DNA of 64,000 bases, from NCBI GenBank assembly GCA_000499405.2, contig HG738138.1:3274368-3338367 (forward strand). The letters are read 5' to 3'. The position numbers and the translations under genes were made by a program. The notes beneath the pieces were generated by a model. It had not been told where the DNA came from. It saw only the letters and a program-made list of their open reading frames with translations, and made no database searches. The stretch is from Onchocerca volvulus. Lineage: Eukaryota; Nematoda; Chromadorea; Rhabditida; Onchocercidae. Below, piece after piece: positions 12,242 to 25,537 of this stretch (position 1 is its first letter; each line of letters opens with the position of its first letter).

Positions 12242-15200
12242 TCAGTTTGTTATCACAAACTGTTGATTGTGTCGGAAAACATATGAACTCTGAGCAACAA
12301 ACAGGCGACGAAAATGTGTTTCGCAGAAAATACTGCCATCTGTTGATCGCTGGCAATTTTCCACTCTAAAGGTGTTTGAATCAAGCAAATTTGTGCAAAA
12401 AAATGATGAGCAACTTTTGTGCATTTTTTAATTCCAGTCCTTGTGCAAAAAAATGCTGAGCAACTTTTGTGCATTTTCTAATTCCAGTTCATGAGACTTA
12501 TTTTCAAAAGCAATTTCCAAAAATTTGTGCCCATTTGTTTCCATTAGAATTCCCTACAAAGCAAATTCATGGAAGCGATCAACGACTACGATAAATTATA
12601 AGAGACATCTGATTTAGAAAGAAATTCGCAATAGACCATCGATGATTGCAGATGCATGCAGTCCAACTACTGCACTGAAAAAATTTGCAAATCATCCCAT
12701 AATTATTACTGTTGGATATTTTCATTGCATCTGTCGTACTTTCTACATTATTGTTTTTTAGTGAAATCAAAGAGTTGATTAAGTGTTTGAAATAAAATCG
12801 AAATTGGAAGGGAAATGACATATTTTCTAAATTACGGCAACATTAAATGAGCGATTTGTAGAAAAATTTCGAAACACTTCGGCGATTTTTTGGTTAATAA
12901 TTTTTTTACATTTACGAATTTTTACATTTTTCAGGACTTTTTAGAGATTCTAATTTTAGATGCAAATGATTTGCTGCTTTTCAGTAAATTTATAATGAAT
13001 TTAACTGATAAAATATGCAGAAATTGTTAAAAAAAAATAGAACCACTTTACTTTTTCGTTTAAAGGAATTCAGAAATACCCAAAAGCAAATATCAAATAT
13101 TGTAATTTTTACATGACTCTTGATTTAATTTCCGCGAATATTTTGGTAGCAATTTTCCAAACCATGCAAGAAATTTAAAAAGTAAAATGCTATGCTTTTT
13201 GAGATACGAAAGTTTAAAATCGAATCCATACACAGGTGCTTGCAGCAATAAGCGATTTTAGGAGTTCATAGTTTTTTGGTTCAGCTTGACCGTAAAATCG
13301 ATATCGTTATATATTATAATTCAAGCCAAAAAAAGTTTCAGGAAATATCGAAAAGTTGAATATTTCGAATGGGAAATCGAAATTAACTTGCATCGGTAAT
13401 TTTTCATAGTAACATAACAGCCAATAAATGTTTTCAGTATTTTCAGAGCTAAGATTTCGAGAAAAAAAAACTCAAGAAATTTGAAGAAAGATCGGAGTTG
13501 TACAGTGTCTTATTTTGATTTGCAACATGATAAATGCGTTATTCATGTCGTATCATCCATTTTCATTTTTTCTTTTTTTTTTTTTTTCCGAAGTTGACAT
13601 TTGAAATATTGCACAAATCTCGCTACCAAAAGCATATCATGCATTGCATTGCACGCAATTCTACAATGATAGTGTGATCTGAAAGGATTTGATGATCTAG
13701 GCCAATAAAAGCCTGATAAGCATTGAATGAGGCGGATTTTATCCATGTGTGGATTCCTCTTAAGCAAAAGAAGTGCCCAATCAATTCCAGATGTAAAAAG
13801 CGACTTCTGGCATCCCTGATAAAACCTGTGTTTCTGTCACCATCATAGTCCTCTCAAAGAGTAGAATAAAAAAATGTGAAACAATTTTCGGATGGAAGTC
13901 AATGGGGAACATTGGAAACTTGACATTTCTGTCAGATTTCTAATGAAATTTTGTGTTATCAAGCAAATCTAGGTAGATATTATGTCTCGTAATTACAATA
14001 ATTCAAGAAGATTGCAAAATTTGAAAAAATGGTTAATTGTTAAAAAGCATGGAAAATTTCATGCAAACAATATTAAGATCCAATGCTTCGAGAAATTTTG
14101 AAGGCGATTCACAGTCTTTTCAGTGCATCTTCATCCGAACGAGATGTTTTTTATTTTTCGGAAATAAAATTTAATTTTTACCTTAAATGTAGACCGCAGT
14201 GCTTACATCGAAAACATTTCAAGTGATATAATTGTGAGAAACACTGCAAACGTTCCGCGAGGTACACAGTCTTACCGCAGCAACTGCATAGCGGAGAAGA
14301 TGTCACACGGACATTCCGAATCTGAAGTCAAGGTAATTTCATGCATTAGTGAAAAAAAAAAAAAAAGAAGAAACACAGCAATCCTTACTTTATGTTAATT
14401 AAAATATGAGCACCTAACAATAACCTCAAAACTTCAATTTGAAAAATTTGTTCATTTTTAAATCACTTTTTATCCCTATCACAGACCTACGAATGTGTTA
14501 AATGTTATGATTTTAGTACTAACGTCGCAAATTCTTTTTTGCGATGTCCGTACAAGCTCAACTACATAGCTATTATTATTGGAAGATACCATGAGTACGA
14601 TATGTAAGAAGTGGTTTAAAATGTTTAAACATCGTTAGTTTCTTAAAACAGATATGGTTAAATTAGCTCACACAAAGAAAATTCCAATTGCATTTTCTAT
14701 TAGCTGAAAACTTATAAGTAAAAGACATGCGAAAAAAAAATGTAATTTGTATACATTTTATATGAATCGTAATTTATTTGAGATATTTTATTTCAAAATA
14801 AATAGACCAAATGATTAAAAGAATTTTGAATCATGAAAGAGATGGCTTCTCAAAACGCATTGAAACATTGAAAGATGATGTGTTATTTAACAACGGATTT
14901 CTTCTGCATGTTTTACTTTTCCTGCAAAATACCTTTCCATACTGAAAAATTTACTTAAAAATATTATTCAGCTGCAAAATTCATTTGTTTCCTTCATTTT
15001 CTATTCTAAAACTTTAGCTGCACATTTTGGTGATTAATTCATCTTTTGCGTTGAAGCATTTCCTATCTACCATGATATAGCTCGATTGATTAAATCGAAA
15101 TTAGAATTTTCAAAATTTACAGAAATCAGTCCATTGCATATTTCTTCTTTAAATTTGAGTTACAAACAGATGAATTGAATTACTTTCAAAAATTATTCGC

Positions 15201-18200
15201 TATCTTTATAAATTTGTATTAAAAAGTTGCAAAATCATTTAGAGTATAAAAATATTACAAAATGGTTCGTATAATAAACAGAATATAAGGAGTCATAGAT
15301 AATTAAAAATGAACTACAGGAGTAAATAACTGTCAGAAAAAAAACAAAAAAAAAAAGGAGAAATATCTACTGCCTAAGAGATAATTAATAAACTTACTGT
15401 TTGTGTGGTAGTTTTCGACGGCATTCGACTCTTTTCAGCTTTTTTCGCCTCCTTTTTCTGAATTTTTTCCCATTTTGCGGCCATTTTTGAGGCATGATCA
15501 GCAGCTACATGGATTTCTTCCTTCTCGGGAAATTTCTCTTCTTCAGGGGTCTCTTCACGAATCGCAGCCGCTTCTTCTTTTTCACCTTTAATCCATTATG
15601 ATTTTACTTGCTAAATTTTACAGCATACTTGCTACATGAAATAGAAGATTTTTTCTCAGAAGTTGTAAAACTCAATTTCTATCATAGATTCAATCGAAAA
15701 AAAATAAAAAAAAAAAATTAAGTTACGCCTTAATCGTTCAAATTCTTCGTCAAGCTGTCTGCGCTTTTCCTCTGCTGTTTGATTTTCAAATTCCATTCCA
15801 GCTTTTTCGAATTGCTCTTTCAGATTACGCGCAGCTATCTAAAAAAAAAACCTTTAATTGAGAAGCATATGCTCAATGCTTGAAAAATGGATTGCCCAAA
15901 ATTTGTATTTTTCAAAAATCGAACTTGTGATTATAAAGAATCTTATTTTTTTAAAAGATATATCAAATGATTTCATGCACTTTTCTAAAAGAATACCTTA
16001 ATATCATCCAAATCACTAGGTCTATCGTATTTTATCTTTGTTTCCTCTCCTCTACCAATGTTTGTGAACTTTTGCGTGAGGTTTTTAACATCGTAAGCAT
16101 CATCATCATCTTCTATTTCATTCTCTGCAATTGATTTCTATAGAAAATAAACAAGAATTCAAATAATCATAAAATGATGCAGGAAAAACAATCTTTTTTC
16201 TCTTCTACTATCACATCCTCATTCTTAACAACAGTGTAAAATTCATAAGTCATGCATTTGCGACTTCACGATTTGGCGGCAGAAATAAAAGATGAAGATT
16301 TATATGGTGACCTCTGAATTTCCAAAATAAATATTTCTTTAAATTTGGCTTAAGGCAACTCAACTACATTGCGAAAGAGTGTTTAATGAATGAACGAATG
16401 AATGCATATATTTGGAAACCGTTTCAAAATAATGTCATGTTAGTAAAAAATTGCCGTGATTCTGAAAAAAGTGAAAATAATTGTTTACAATTTTTCTTCA
16501 TTGCTGACAAACCTTCATCCTCGACCGATCTCCTGTTCACTGGCTCCGGAATTGCACCTTCTTTTTTGTTCATCTCCTGGTAGAAAACACTAATAAATAG
16601 GAAAATTGGTTTCAAAATATTTTAAATTTAATTGCGACCCTTTGATTTAAAAAGCTTTGTGAATATTTTTTCCAATTAAAATAAAATATTTAAATTAACA
16701 TAACGCTGAATCAAATATCCTACCCGATTTTCTAAAGCAACCGTTTGAGCTCCTTCAGCATCGATTTGTTGAAATTTCTGCCCATCTTTACCAGCCAATT
16801 TATTTTCTACATCCAATAGTTTGTCTGAAAATTTCCTTCATTTTCATATAAATAAAACTATATTGCGAGAGCATAACTACTGGAGATCATCCATGGCGTC
16901 ATTAATCAAAAAGTACGAACCGTCATGTTCATTTCTGGAGGAATTATCACCTTTTGCAGCTGCTCGTCTATCAAGCTTGTACCTCAAAAACTCCTCTTCA
17001 ATTTGTTTCTTTTTCAATTCCGCTCTTTCTTCTGATGTCATTTCCAAATTATCTTCTCCCTTAAAAGTTTTCATTCTTCCATTCAATTGTATTTAATTAA
17101 TTAACTTTTTTTTGTTAAGCAAAAATTTTACTTTGAATTTCATCTGAAGTGTAAATTGATACCGATTTCATTCATCAACTTTAGAAATATAAACAAAATT
17201 AGTGATGCTTACTTTTTCGAATGCTGATTTAAGACCACTGAGATCACCAGCATGTATATCAATTTCATGCTTCTGAACTTGGATATCTCCTTCACCTTTT
17301 TCAAAACGTTCTTTGAAATCTTGAAGCTCTGCAAACAAATTTTATCACTTTGATAAAATTAATTTAAATCTTTTTTTAAAAAACAAATAAAGAAGTTTCT
17401 AGATTAATTTGAAGCTGATTGCTTATTTCAGTGATAAATAGAAAATTAATGCAATGTCTGGAATAACATAAATGCTTCGCATTATTCTTAAACAGTCATC
17501 CTAAAAAAAGAATGGAATTTAAGCTTCGGAATTTTGAAAGTCTTGCAAATGATTTAATGCTAGAGTACGGCAGTGTGTACTACATCATCTACAAAATACA
17601 GCTATTGATTTTCGTATCCTTCAAGCTTCAAACTGAATTTTACTAGCTAAATAGTTTAGATATTTGTTCAACCGAATTTTTTTTATTCAAATAAATTATC
17701 AAATTCAAAGAATTTAAGTATAATCAACTAGAATTCTAAAAGGCTATCTTAATCTTTAGTGTCTATTTTTTAAAAGAAGTGTAGAAGTGTTTGTTCAAAT
17801 ATATTAAATCCAGAATTTTTTTTTTTTTTGAGAAAATTGAAAACTGAGAGATGAAAAGACATTGACTTTTAAACTCAAGTTCTTGAAGTTCAATGGCAGT
17901 TCGTTCGATCGGTCCGGATTGAAATGCTGAACCTTCCAAAAATGATTTACGAGCATCAGCTACTCCTGAATTCGAATTTAATCGTCGACAATTCGATAAT
18001 GATTGGAAAAAAAATGTGAAGTTGCAGAAAATTTAGTCGATAATACTTTTAATCAACTTGATTCATCCGCAATAAAATGCCATGATATGAAGATCACATC
18101 CTATTATAATTTCTGCAGATAAAACATGGAAATTGACTGGCTTCCTAACTAAGCAGCTTGAAATGAACTATAAAGTTAGGATGAACTTTGTTCTATAAAT

Positions 18201-18874
18201 CAAGATCACATCTTATAGAGAGGACATTCATTTCTGCGCGTTCAGAAGAATTGAACTATGTATGAAGAGAATTAACCTGAAGTATTGAGTTCACTACTGT
18301 CCCATTGTTTAGCAACTTTTTGTTCGGCCTCTGTCATTTCCTGAAAACGCTCTTTGACCCCAGGACAATTTTGTAGTTCCTTCAGATCATTCTTCATTTC
18401 TTTGATATCGGTTGCTTGCACGTTGCCTGCTTTCCACTTATTCTTTATATCACCTACCTAAACTTTTATGGCAAAAAATTCTTTTTTTGATAAGGAAAAT
18501 CGAGAACTCAATCTTTCATTCCATATATATTTTTGAAGTTTTATAACTGGTTTAAAAAAACAAATAAATAAAATGTAACTTATTCAGGTTCAAATTTGAT
18601 AAGCAACATTTCGAATGTCAAACCCGTTCAAAATTGAGTTCTTCCTTACGGCGTTTCTTGTCTTCACGAACGATATTTGGATCTCTTCCATCTTCTTCTT
18701 CCTCCTCCTCTTCTTCTTCTTCATTGGCGGCACCCATGACAAATCTACAGAAAGACAACAAACCACATTTTCAGATTATGAAGTTCAAAAAGCATAAAAC
18801 AGAAAATTTTCATTTTATTAAATAATCATAAAACAAATACTCAACTCTTTTTTTCACAATCCTTCCCTTGCTAC

Positions 18875-18907
<33 letters not shown>

Positions 18908-21900
18908 AAAAAAAAAACCCATTAAGTTAAGTTTTAGATTTGGGATAACTCCTAAAACGCGCTAAATTTTGTCCGACTCCTAAATTTTCTTCTTGCACAT
19001 CTGTTTTATCTGAACCAAGTTTTCTTGATGTGCCAATCAAAGTTTACTCAATACTTGACACAATTTCAATTCATTAATACTGCAATTTTTGCATTTTATT
19101 TGTGCTTTAATTATATTACTGATGCAATTAAAATGCATACTTTTCCAAATTAGCTTTCACTTTTCCTGAAATAATCTCCTCAGTAATATTTTTCTTTTCG
19201 GTATATTCTGCCTCTTTCGCAGAATTTTCCCAGTCTCCTTTTCTAGCCTTTAATGATCCAATGGTTGACAAATCGTCTAATTTTGTACCACCTGAAATTC
19301 ACGCTAATAACAATCATAAAAAGATTTTCAAATCATGAGATGCCAAGATATTACTGCTTTTGATTTATATGATGATTCTGATTCAAATCAATAGGTCATA
19401 AATGGTTCGAAAAACTAAATACTAATGGGAATAGTAAGGCATTGCAGCAAATTTCATTTGAAAAGCAAAAAATCAAGAATTCGATATTTCTATAGTAATT
19501 TAATTGTCGCTACTTTCCTATTCATTAGAATGTGATCCAAAAAGTTTCTCATCGTCAACATTTTGACTGAAAATTGCAACCAATACACTGATTTTCTTCA
19601 CAATATTCTGTTTGGGCATAATGTTGTGTTTTGGGACTTTTTTTCAATAGATTTATTGAGAAGTTCACATAAAGCAAAGATTGTTTCATTATTTTGATAT
19701 GTCATCTGTATCTGCGTTTAATATGTCATCTGTGTGAAAAGGCCTGAGATCGGCCTTACGGAGGAGCAATTCTTATTCCAGTATCATCTTGGTCGTCACA
19801 CTAATGCAAACAGGCTATTTATTTCCTACTTACGACACAAGAAATAAATATTTTGCATCTGCAAAAAAAGTGCAGAAATGTAGAAAGACAATGGTAAAAT
19901 AATACAAAATAAATGCAAATAACGATTTTTCTCCTTTCATGCAGTTCATCTGGAAGATGGAAATAAAAAAACATGCTTATTTCTTGTGAAAATCTTTAAG
20001 TTATAAAATTTATATAGCGAACAAATCCGTATCTTTATTAATAATTATGGATGAGCAACTGCATTTTAAAGTACCCAGGCATTTTTGAAAAAAGAACCAG
20101 TATTCAGAGTTTTATATAACAGATAGAGATTCAGCAAAAGTGGATAAGAAAGAACCTTGAGTTTGTATTTTGATTCATTGTGATTTTTTTTAGAAGAATC
20201 TGACACTGTTATTGCAATTATATGTTATGATAAATAACGTCCAAGATAACTTAGGTATATAGAACTTACCTCATGATAAATAACGTTCAAAATAATTGAG
20301 TTATATAGAAGAAATGAAAGAATTCAGGCCTCGAAAAGTTAAAGTAATAATGCGAAAAAATTACATTATCCAAGCAGAAGGTAAATCAAAGTGGTTGAAG
20401 AATAGCAAAGTTAACACTAGCTTGATAAATAACTCACAAAACGTTTTCTAAATTTTATCAAATGTGTAAGAAAAGAGGATCATTGAATCAATTTGGGATA
20501 AAAATCAGTTTGAGATTATTTTTTTGTTTAGACTCAGGAAAATTTTTTAGTATTGTGAGTTAGCGAGAGTTGAATTTAGGAAGGGATTTAAGGAAAAAAA
20601 AAAAGAAGTGAACTTTCAAAGTAATTCGTGATAGGTTCTTTTTGAACGTTTTTTAAGCAGGAAAAAAAAAGAAGTAATATTGATCCAATTGACAATACAA
20701 AAATCGTCAGTCGTGAAAAGAAATTTAAGTTACGAATATGGATTAATTATATAAATGGAAAAAAAAGGTGAGGAATGGATATTTTGAAAAAATAAATTCA
20801 TTATCCACCGAATTTTGATCGATTAGTATATTTTACAAATCTATTTGGTTCCTATTCAAAAAGAAATGAAATGAACAAGGCATATTTTTATCTAGCCATT
20901 ATTTGTAATTCTATCAGTCAATGCTTGTGTAATGTTCGCAATTTTCATCTAAAATTTCAAATAGTGACTCGTATTACAATAAAAAAAGAACAATAAGGAT
21001 AATGATCAATGAAAAAAAGCAATTTTGCTGGAAAAATCGAAATATTTCCATAAATTTGAGATATGACGAAATATCAAAGAATCTTTGTATAATAGAAATA
21101 TCTCGGCATAAACGAACTTTTCATTTTCCAATATGCTAACCAAACTTTTGATCTTTTCGCCATAGTGAACATATTGTAAATCGTGCTAAGATTACCATGT
21201 AGTAAACAAACTTCCACTATATGAAAGATTTGTGCCAATCATCAAAACGAAAAGAAACTTCAACCAGAAAAAGGGTCAGAACAAATAAAAATCGAAATCT
21301 TTTGTGTAAACCGAATAAACAGAAATCACAGAACGATTGGAACATTCAGTCCAAATCAGATCGAACAGAACACTCCAAGAAACTCTCAAAGAAAATTCAA
21401 GGAGCATTCCTTTGATTGAACAATAACAGAGAACAACCTAGCAATCGACTCTGTTAGCGATATTTTCGGGTTGTCCATCTCTAACGTAGAACAAAGAATA
21501 AATCCTTCGTCAACAAATAAAATCTTTATCAAAACTATTCGCCAATGCTAAGCATCGAGAAATTTTCATGACGAAATTTTTGGATTTCATATTTTTAACT
21601 AATATTTACAGATCATTTTGAAAGATGCGTTGAGAACTGGTTATTAAAATGGTTATAAATGGAGCAATGAATTAGGAAACTGAGTAAATTTGACCTGTAA
21701 TTGATACGTAAATTCCGGTGAAATTGTCCATTTCACAGAAAGATGAAAATATGGTCAGTGTACCGAAGCAGCTCAATTGGTCACAATGTTACCACCACCA
21801 CCATGATCGTCATCATCAACATCAAAAGTTCACCTACCTGTCCCTCTCGCCCCCTCATTTCTTCCTCTCCCTCGCTACGTTATAAATTTATGTTTCATAT

Positions 21901-24900
21901 GAAATAGTTTATATATTTGCAAGATTATTAAACGAAGAAAACTCGCTCTTTTTCTCTCTGTCCAATATGCATAAATATATATATTTGACAGGAGAAGTTT
22001 CTCACTTTGATATTCTATCAATATTTAAACCATTTCAATGCATACCTTATTATCACCAAACTGATAATTCCTCCCAATATTCTTATTGCCATATTTATGA
22101 CAATATTTTGGATTTTTTTCGGTTACATATGGGAATGAAGCAGTCAAAATTAAACATTTTTCAAAAATAGTTGCCAAATTTTTAATAAGAATAAAAACTA
22201 AGAGAATGTAGAAAAAATAAAGAGAAAAAAATCAAGAAGATAACAACGAACTCACATTACTTTCCATAAAAAAAAAAAAAAAAAAATTCAGTATTGAACT
22301 TATTATCTTCCCCATTGCATCAAAAGTAGAAAAAAGTTAGCGCCATAAAATTTTTTTTTTTTAAGTAAAATTACGATCAATTGTTGAGGTCTTTCACGAA
22401 AATAATAGCTATACGTGTATTAAAGAACAAGAACGAAGAAAAGTTGGAGTGAAAAAAAAAGTCTAAATTTTTTAAAACACAAGTTGACATTTTGAAATTT
22501 AGCAGGAAAAAGTCTTTAATAGAATAGAATTGATTAAATTAAAACTTATTTTTAATGACATCATCTCCAAGCTGTTTTGGTTTTGATGATATTGCATATT
22601 CCTCTTCATCTTCTTCCATTCTTTCATCTTCTGCAATTTATTTTTTCTACGATTGTTTACTTTTGCTACAAACTTCATTAAGATGCTAAAGTGAAACTAA
22701 TGAGATACTGAACTGAATTTTGTTATAGGAATATGAAAAGAAAATCAAAAAGATATCGGGAAAAATTCTATTTTCCAGAAAACTGACCTTCTATCGTGGC
22801 GGGATCCATCGTTGCGGCAATTTCAGGATGAACTATTTCAAAATAATGAAATTTACACATCAGCTGTTCTTCGTGTATATTGTAATTCACTGCACTGAAA
22901 AACAATTAAAAATTCTCAGTGGAAGAGTACATGATGTCTGCATGTTAATTTACTCCACAAGGAGAAACCAGATAACTCTCTCAATATCAATTATGGTGAT
23001 AGCTGGTAAATTAGTGATAAAAACTCGTAGGATTTAAATGGTGCAATAAAATTGAGATAAAGAACCCAACTTGCAATTCTTAAAAAAAAAATTAAAAAAA
23101 AAAAAAAACATTTTTCCATCACGCTTCCTTAATTAATTAGAAGCATTCTAATTATAGAAATAGACAGAACTTGCTTACGTCAATTTTTTACAGCATTTGA
23201 CACATTTAAAGCATTGTGTATGATAATTTCGCTTATTAGCAAAGATCCTGTCAACAGAATAAACTGTTTTCCGACACACTGGACAGTCGCTCGGAGCATC
23301 ATCTGCTGTAATATCTGCCTGAAAAAAATAAATCATTTTGCGGGAATTGATTTTTACATCTTAAAAATATGCGTGCTGAAGATATATTGTCAGCGGAAAT
23401 TGAACAAACATAAGAAATGCTTGCTACTTGCAAACCAACATTTACAGCAAGATTTAAAGCTGTTGAAAAAATTCATTCAAGGCTAATAAATTGTAGGAAA
23501 CCTGCGCAAATGTCCTCATCACTCGCCTTTTGTCTGCTTCCGAACGCTCAATAATAATTTGTTCGCGTTCAGTTTTATTGCCTTCTTGAGGATTTTCGAA
23601 GGCATCCTTGATGTTTTCCAGATTTTCCTTTCCAACACCCATCAGCTCTTTCTCCATGGTTTTCAAACGTTCTTCGAGATTCTCTTTAATTACTTCCGGA
23701 AGATTCTCAAATTTATTTCTGAACTTCGAATATTGTTCCTGAAAAGGCTGCAAAATCATCAAAATCAAAATTATAATACTAGACTATTAGGTCTATCCAG
23801 ACATTTGACTGTATGTATCTTTCTATGATGATGAATTTTCAGGTTAAATATGATTGCGCATAGATCTTTCGAAAGAACCCTGTGTGATCACTAAATAAAG
23901 TTGCCACTTAGTTAGATTTCCATGATAAAATACAAGGATTCCGAAAATGAATGATGAGATGAATGATTTTTGAAGATTTCCGAAAATGAATGATATTTTC
24001 GAAGGTTCAGGTTGAACAGAAGCATACTTTTGTGACGGTGGCAAGTTGTTCACGCTCTTCATCTATCGGCTTCGTTTCATTCTCCAATTCATTTTTTATT
24101 TTACCTAAAACTTGACATGACAAGTAAAAATTACATAGTTACAAGGACCAGTCAGATAAACCTTTCTAACACGGAATAAATGTTTCAAAATTTTTGGAAA
24201 ATAATTATATGAGGTATCATGAATTTTCCATTGTTCTTGATATTTTGCAAAGTTTTGCCAATCATAAATATTCATAATCCTTAATTTTTCCGCCTGAATT
24301 TATCTTTTTGGAAAGAATTTAAAATGAAATGCATACCCTCAATAAAATCTTTTTTTATTTTACGTATTTCGGATTTTTCCTTCAATTGATTCAATTCTTC
24401 GAGTCGTTTCTCATCCTTCAGTGCCTCTTTTGTTTCCTTCAAAGCGGCTTTCTGAAAGCCGATTGATAAAGCAGATTCTTATGGCATCATCATCATCAGA
24501 AAAACTCATCAGTAAAATCTGTAAACTGCCTTTGTTGCATATGATTTTAATTGAATTTTGATGTATATTTAAAACTTCTATCAACAAAACAAACTTGCAA
24601 GGGCTATATAAAGCATATTATTTTACTGAGTGACAAGATAGCTTGTAGTGTATTAAATTCACCAAATATGATAATCTTTTAAATTACTAAGATGGTGGAG
24701 GAGAAATCATCCGGCTTCTTTGAACAACTCATTTGACAGCGGTCAAATCATTTTTTTAAGACCATCCTTTAGTTTGTCAATGATGGCTTTTTTATCTTGG
24801 AATAAGCCAAGGAACTTATTCAAAAAACAAAGAAATAGGTAAATTAAAAGCATCGTACCGATAAGTTGGATTATAGATCAGCCAAATATTTAAACTTATC

Positions 24901-25534
24901 CAACTATTCAAATCTTTTTACATATATGATATCAATATAATTGTGATGTAGATAGTATTTTTCATGATTTTATATGATTAATTTTCCATCTTTCATATTA
25001 TGCTTATATATTAATTCAATATTTTCAACAATGAAAACAAACATTTTCAACTGTGACAATAAATTGAATTTAATACGATAAATGAGATCAGAATCAGGAT
25101 TAGATCAGGACTATCCTTTAGCACAGTGCGTTTGCAGAAAATAAAGGAAGGGTACATCAAATACAAATAATTATATTTGATCATCGATAAGAAATTTATG
25201 GGCTAAACCATTAATTTGAATAATAAAAGAATGCGGAGAATATTAGATGAAGTTTTTTTTAAGTTATTGCATTTAAACAGCTGAAAACGAGTTAATTTAC
25301 TTAATTTAAGGACATGTGTAAATTGCAGCTTTCAGTGTTTCAAATAAATTCAAGATATGTTATTCACATAAACACTGATAATTCATTTTTTTAAACCAAA
25401 GAAAAGCATACAAGTGAAGAAATATCAGCAACAGAGCGACCCTCAATGCTGATTTTTGGTGGTGGACCCTTCAATGATTCGGTGTCAGTATCCGAGCTTA
25501 CTGCATATGGATCCTCCTCTGTTTCTGTCATCTC
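12242..25534 (-). CDS. LIM-domain scaffold protein, long two-LIM form
   Basis: Nineteen exons, all in phase: 25534-25412, 24451-24337, 24104-24028, 23747-23502, 23318-23179, 22894-22788, 19291-19141, 18744-18624, 18457-18277, 17965-17867, 17328-17213, 17059-16881, 16835-16724, 16576-16513, 16124-15997, 15838-15727, 15585-15398, 14321-14182, 12365-12242. The ATG is at 25531, three bases after an acceptor. The product is about 839 residues. LIM 1 (about 193-250) has CPVC, HTQCFKCVKCCKKL and MCKFH; LIM 2 near the C-terminus has CSCCGKTVYLAERL, HLKCFRCKHCG and FCETHFRRLF. Both are of the KTVY..ER type seen in EPLIN/LIMA1 and related actin-binding proteins. Between and around them are charged, helical stretches with a run of ten Glu (EEEE...DGRDP) and recurring units of the form hydrophobic-x-x-LK-x-x-F/W-E, such as LQDFKERFEKGEG, GDLSGLKSAFEKGE, ASKMAAKWEK. 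An actin or muscle-attachment scaffold is inferred. The join 22788-19291 is supported only by phase. I do not recognise the exact ortholog. Confidence 0.75.
12391..12490. repeat. Tandem duplication of a 50-bp unit
   Basis: Two adjacent 50-base copies (12391-12440 and 12441-12490) beginning TTGTGCAAAAAAATG differ at only three positions. They lie at the 3' end of the last LIM intron, about 25 bases before the acceptor of the terminal LIM exon, so they may alter branch-point choice. Confidence 0.85.
20227..20310. repeat. Imperfect direct repeat, about 38 bp
   Basis: ATGATAAATAACGT...TATATAGAA occurs at 20227-20264 and again at 20273-20310 with a handful of differences. It lies inside the large LIM intron, 19292-22787. 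Confidence 0.7.
22539..25534 (-). CDS. LIM-domain protein, short one-LIM form (alternative last exon)
   Basis: The same first six exons as the long form, then a terminal exon 22630-22539 ending in TAA. The total is 897 coding bases, or 298 residues, exactly in frame. It contains the acidic N-terminus (MTETEEDPYAVSSDTDTE), a Lys/Glu-rich helical part with repeats such as YSKFRNKFENLPE and NIKDAFENPQEG, the first LIM domain, and a short acidic tail (ERMEEDEEEYAISSKPK). Exon 22894-22788 ends in phase 1, so it can splice either to this tail or to exon 19291, which needs phase 1. That would give alternative ends with one or two LIM domains. The alternative reading is two separate tandem genes, but then the downstream half lacks an obvious initiating exon of its own; the first ATG in frame would be MGAANEEE in exon 18744-18624. 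Confidence 0.7.
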
Positions 25535-25537
25535 CTG
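25535..25537 (-). promoter_or_regulatory. Probable trans-splice acceptor of the LIM locus
   Basis: A poly-pyrimidine run followed by cag sits three bases before the ATG at 25531. No upstream coding exon fits, so spliced-leader addition is the simplest reading. It has not been shown experimentally. Confidence 0.45.

Noticed and set aside
23559..23828. 89-codon plus-strand frame
   Set aside because: Antisense shadow of the LIM-locus exon 23747-23502.
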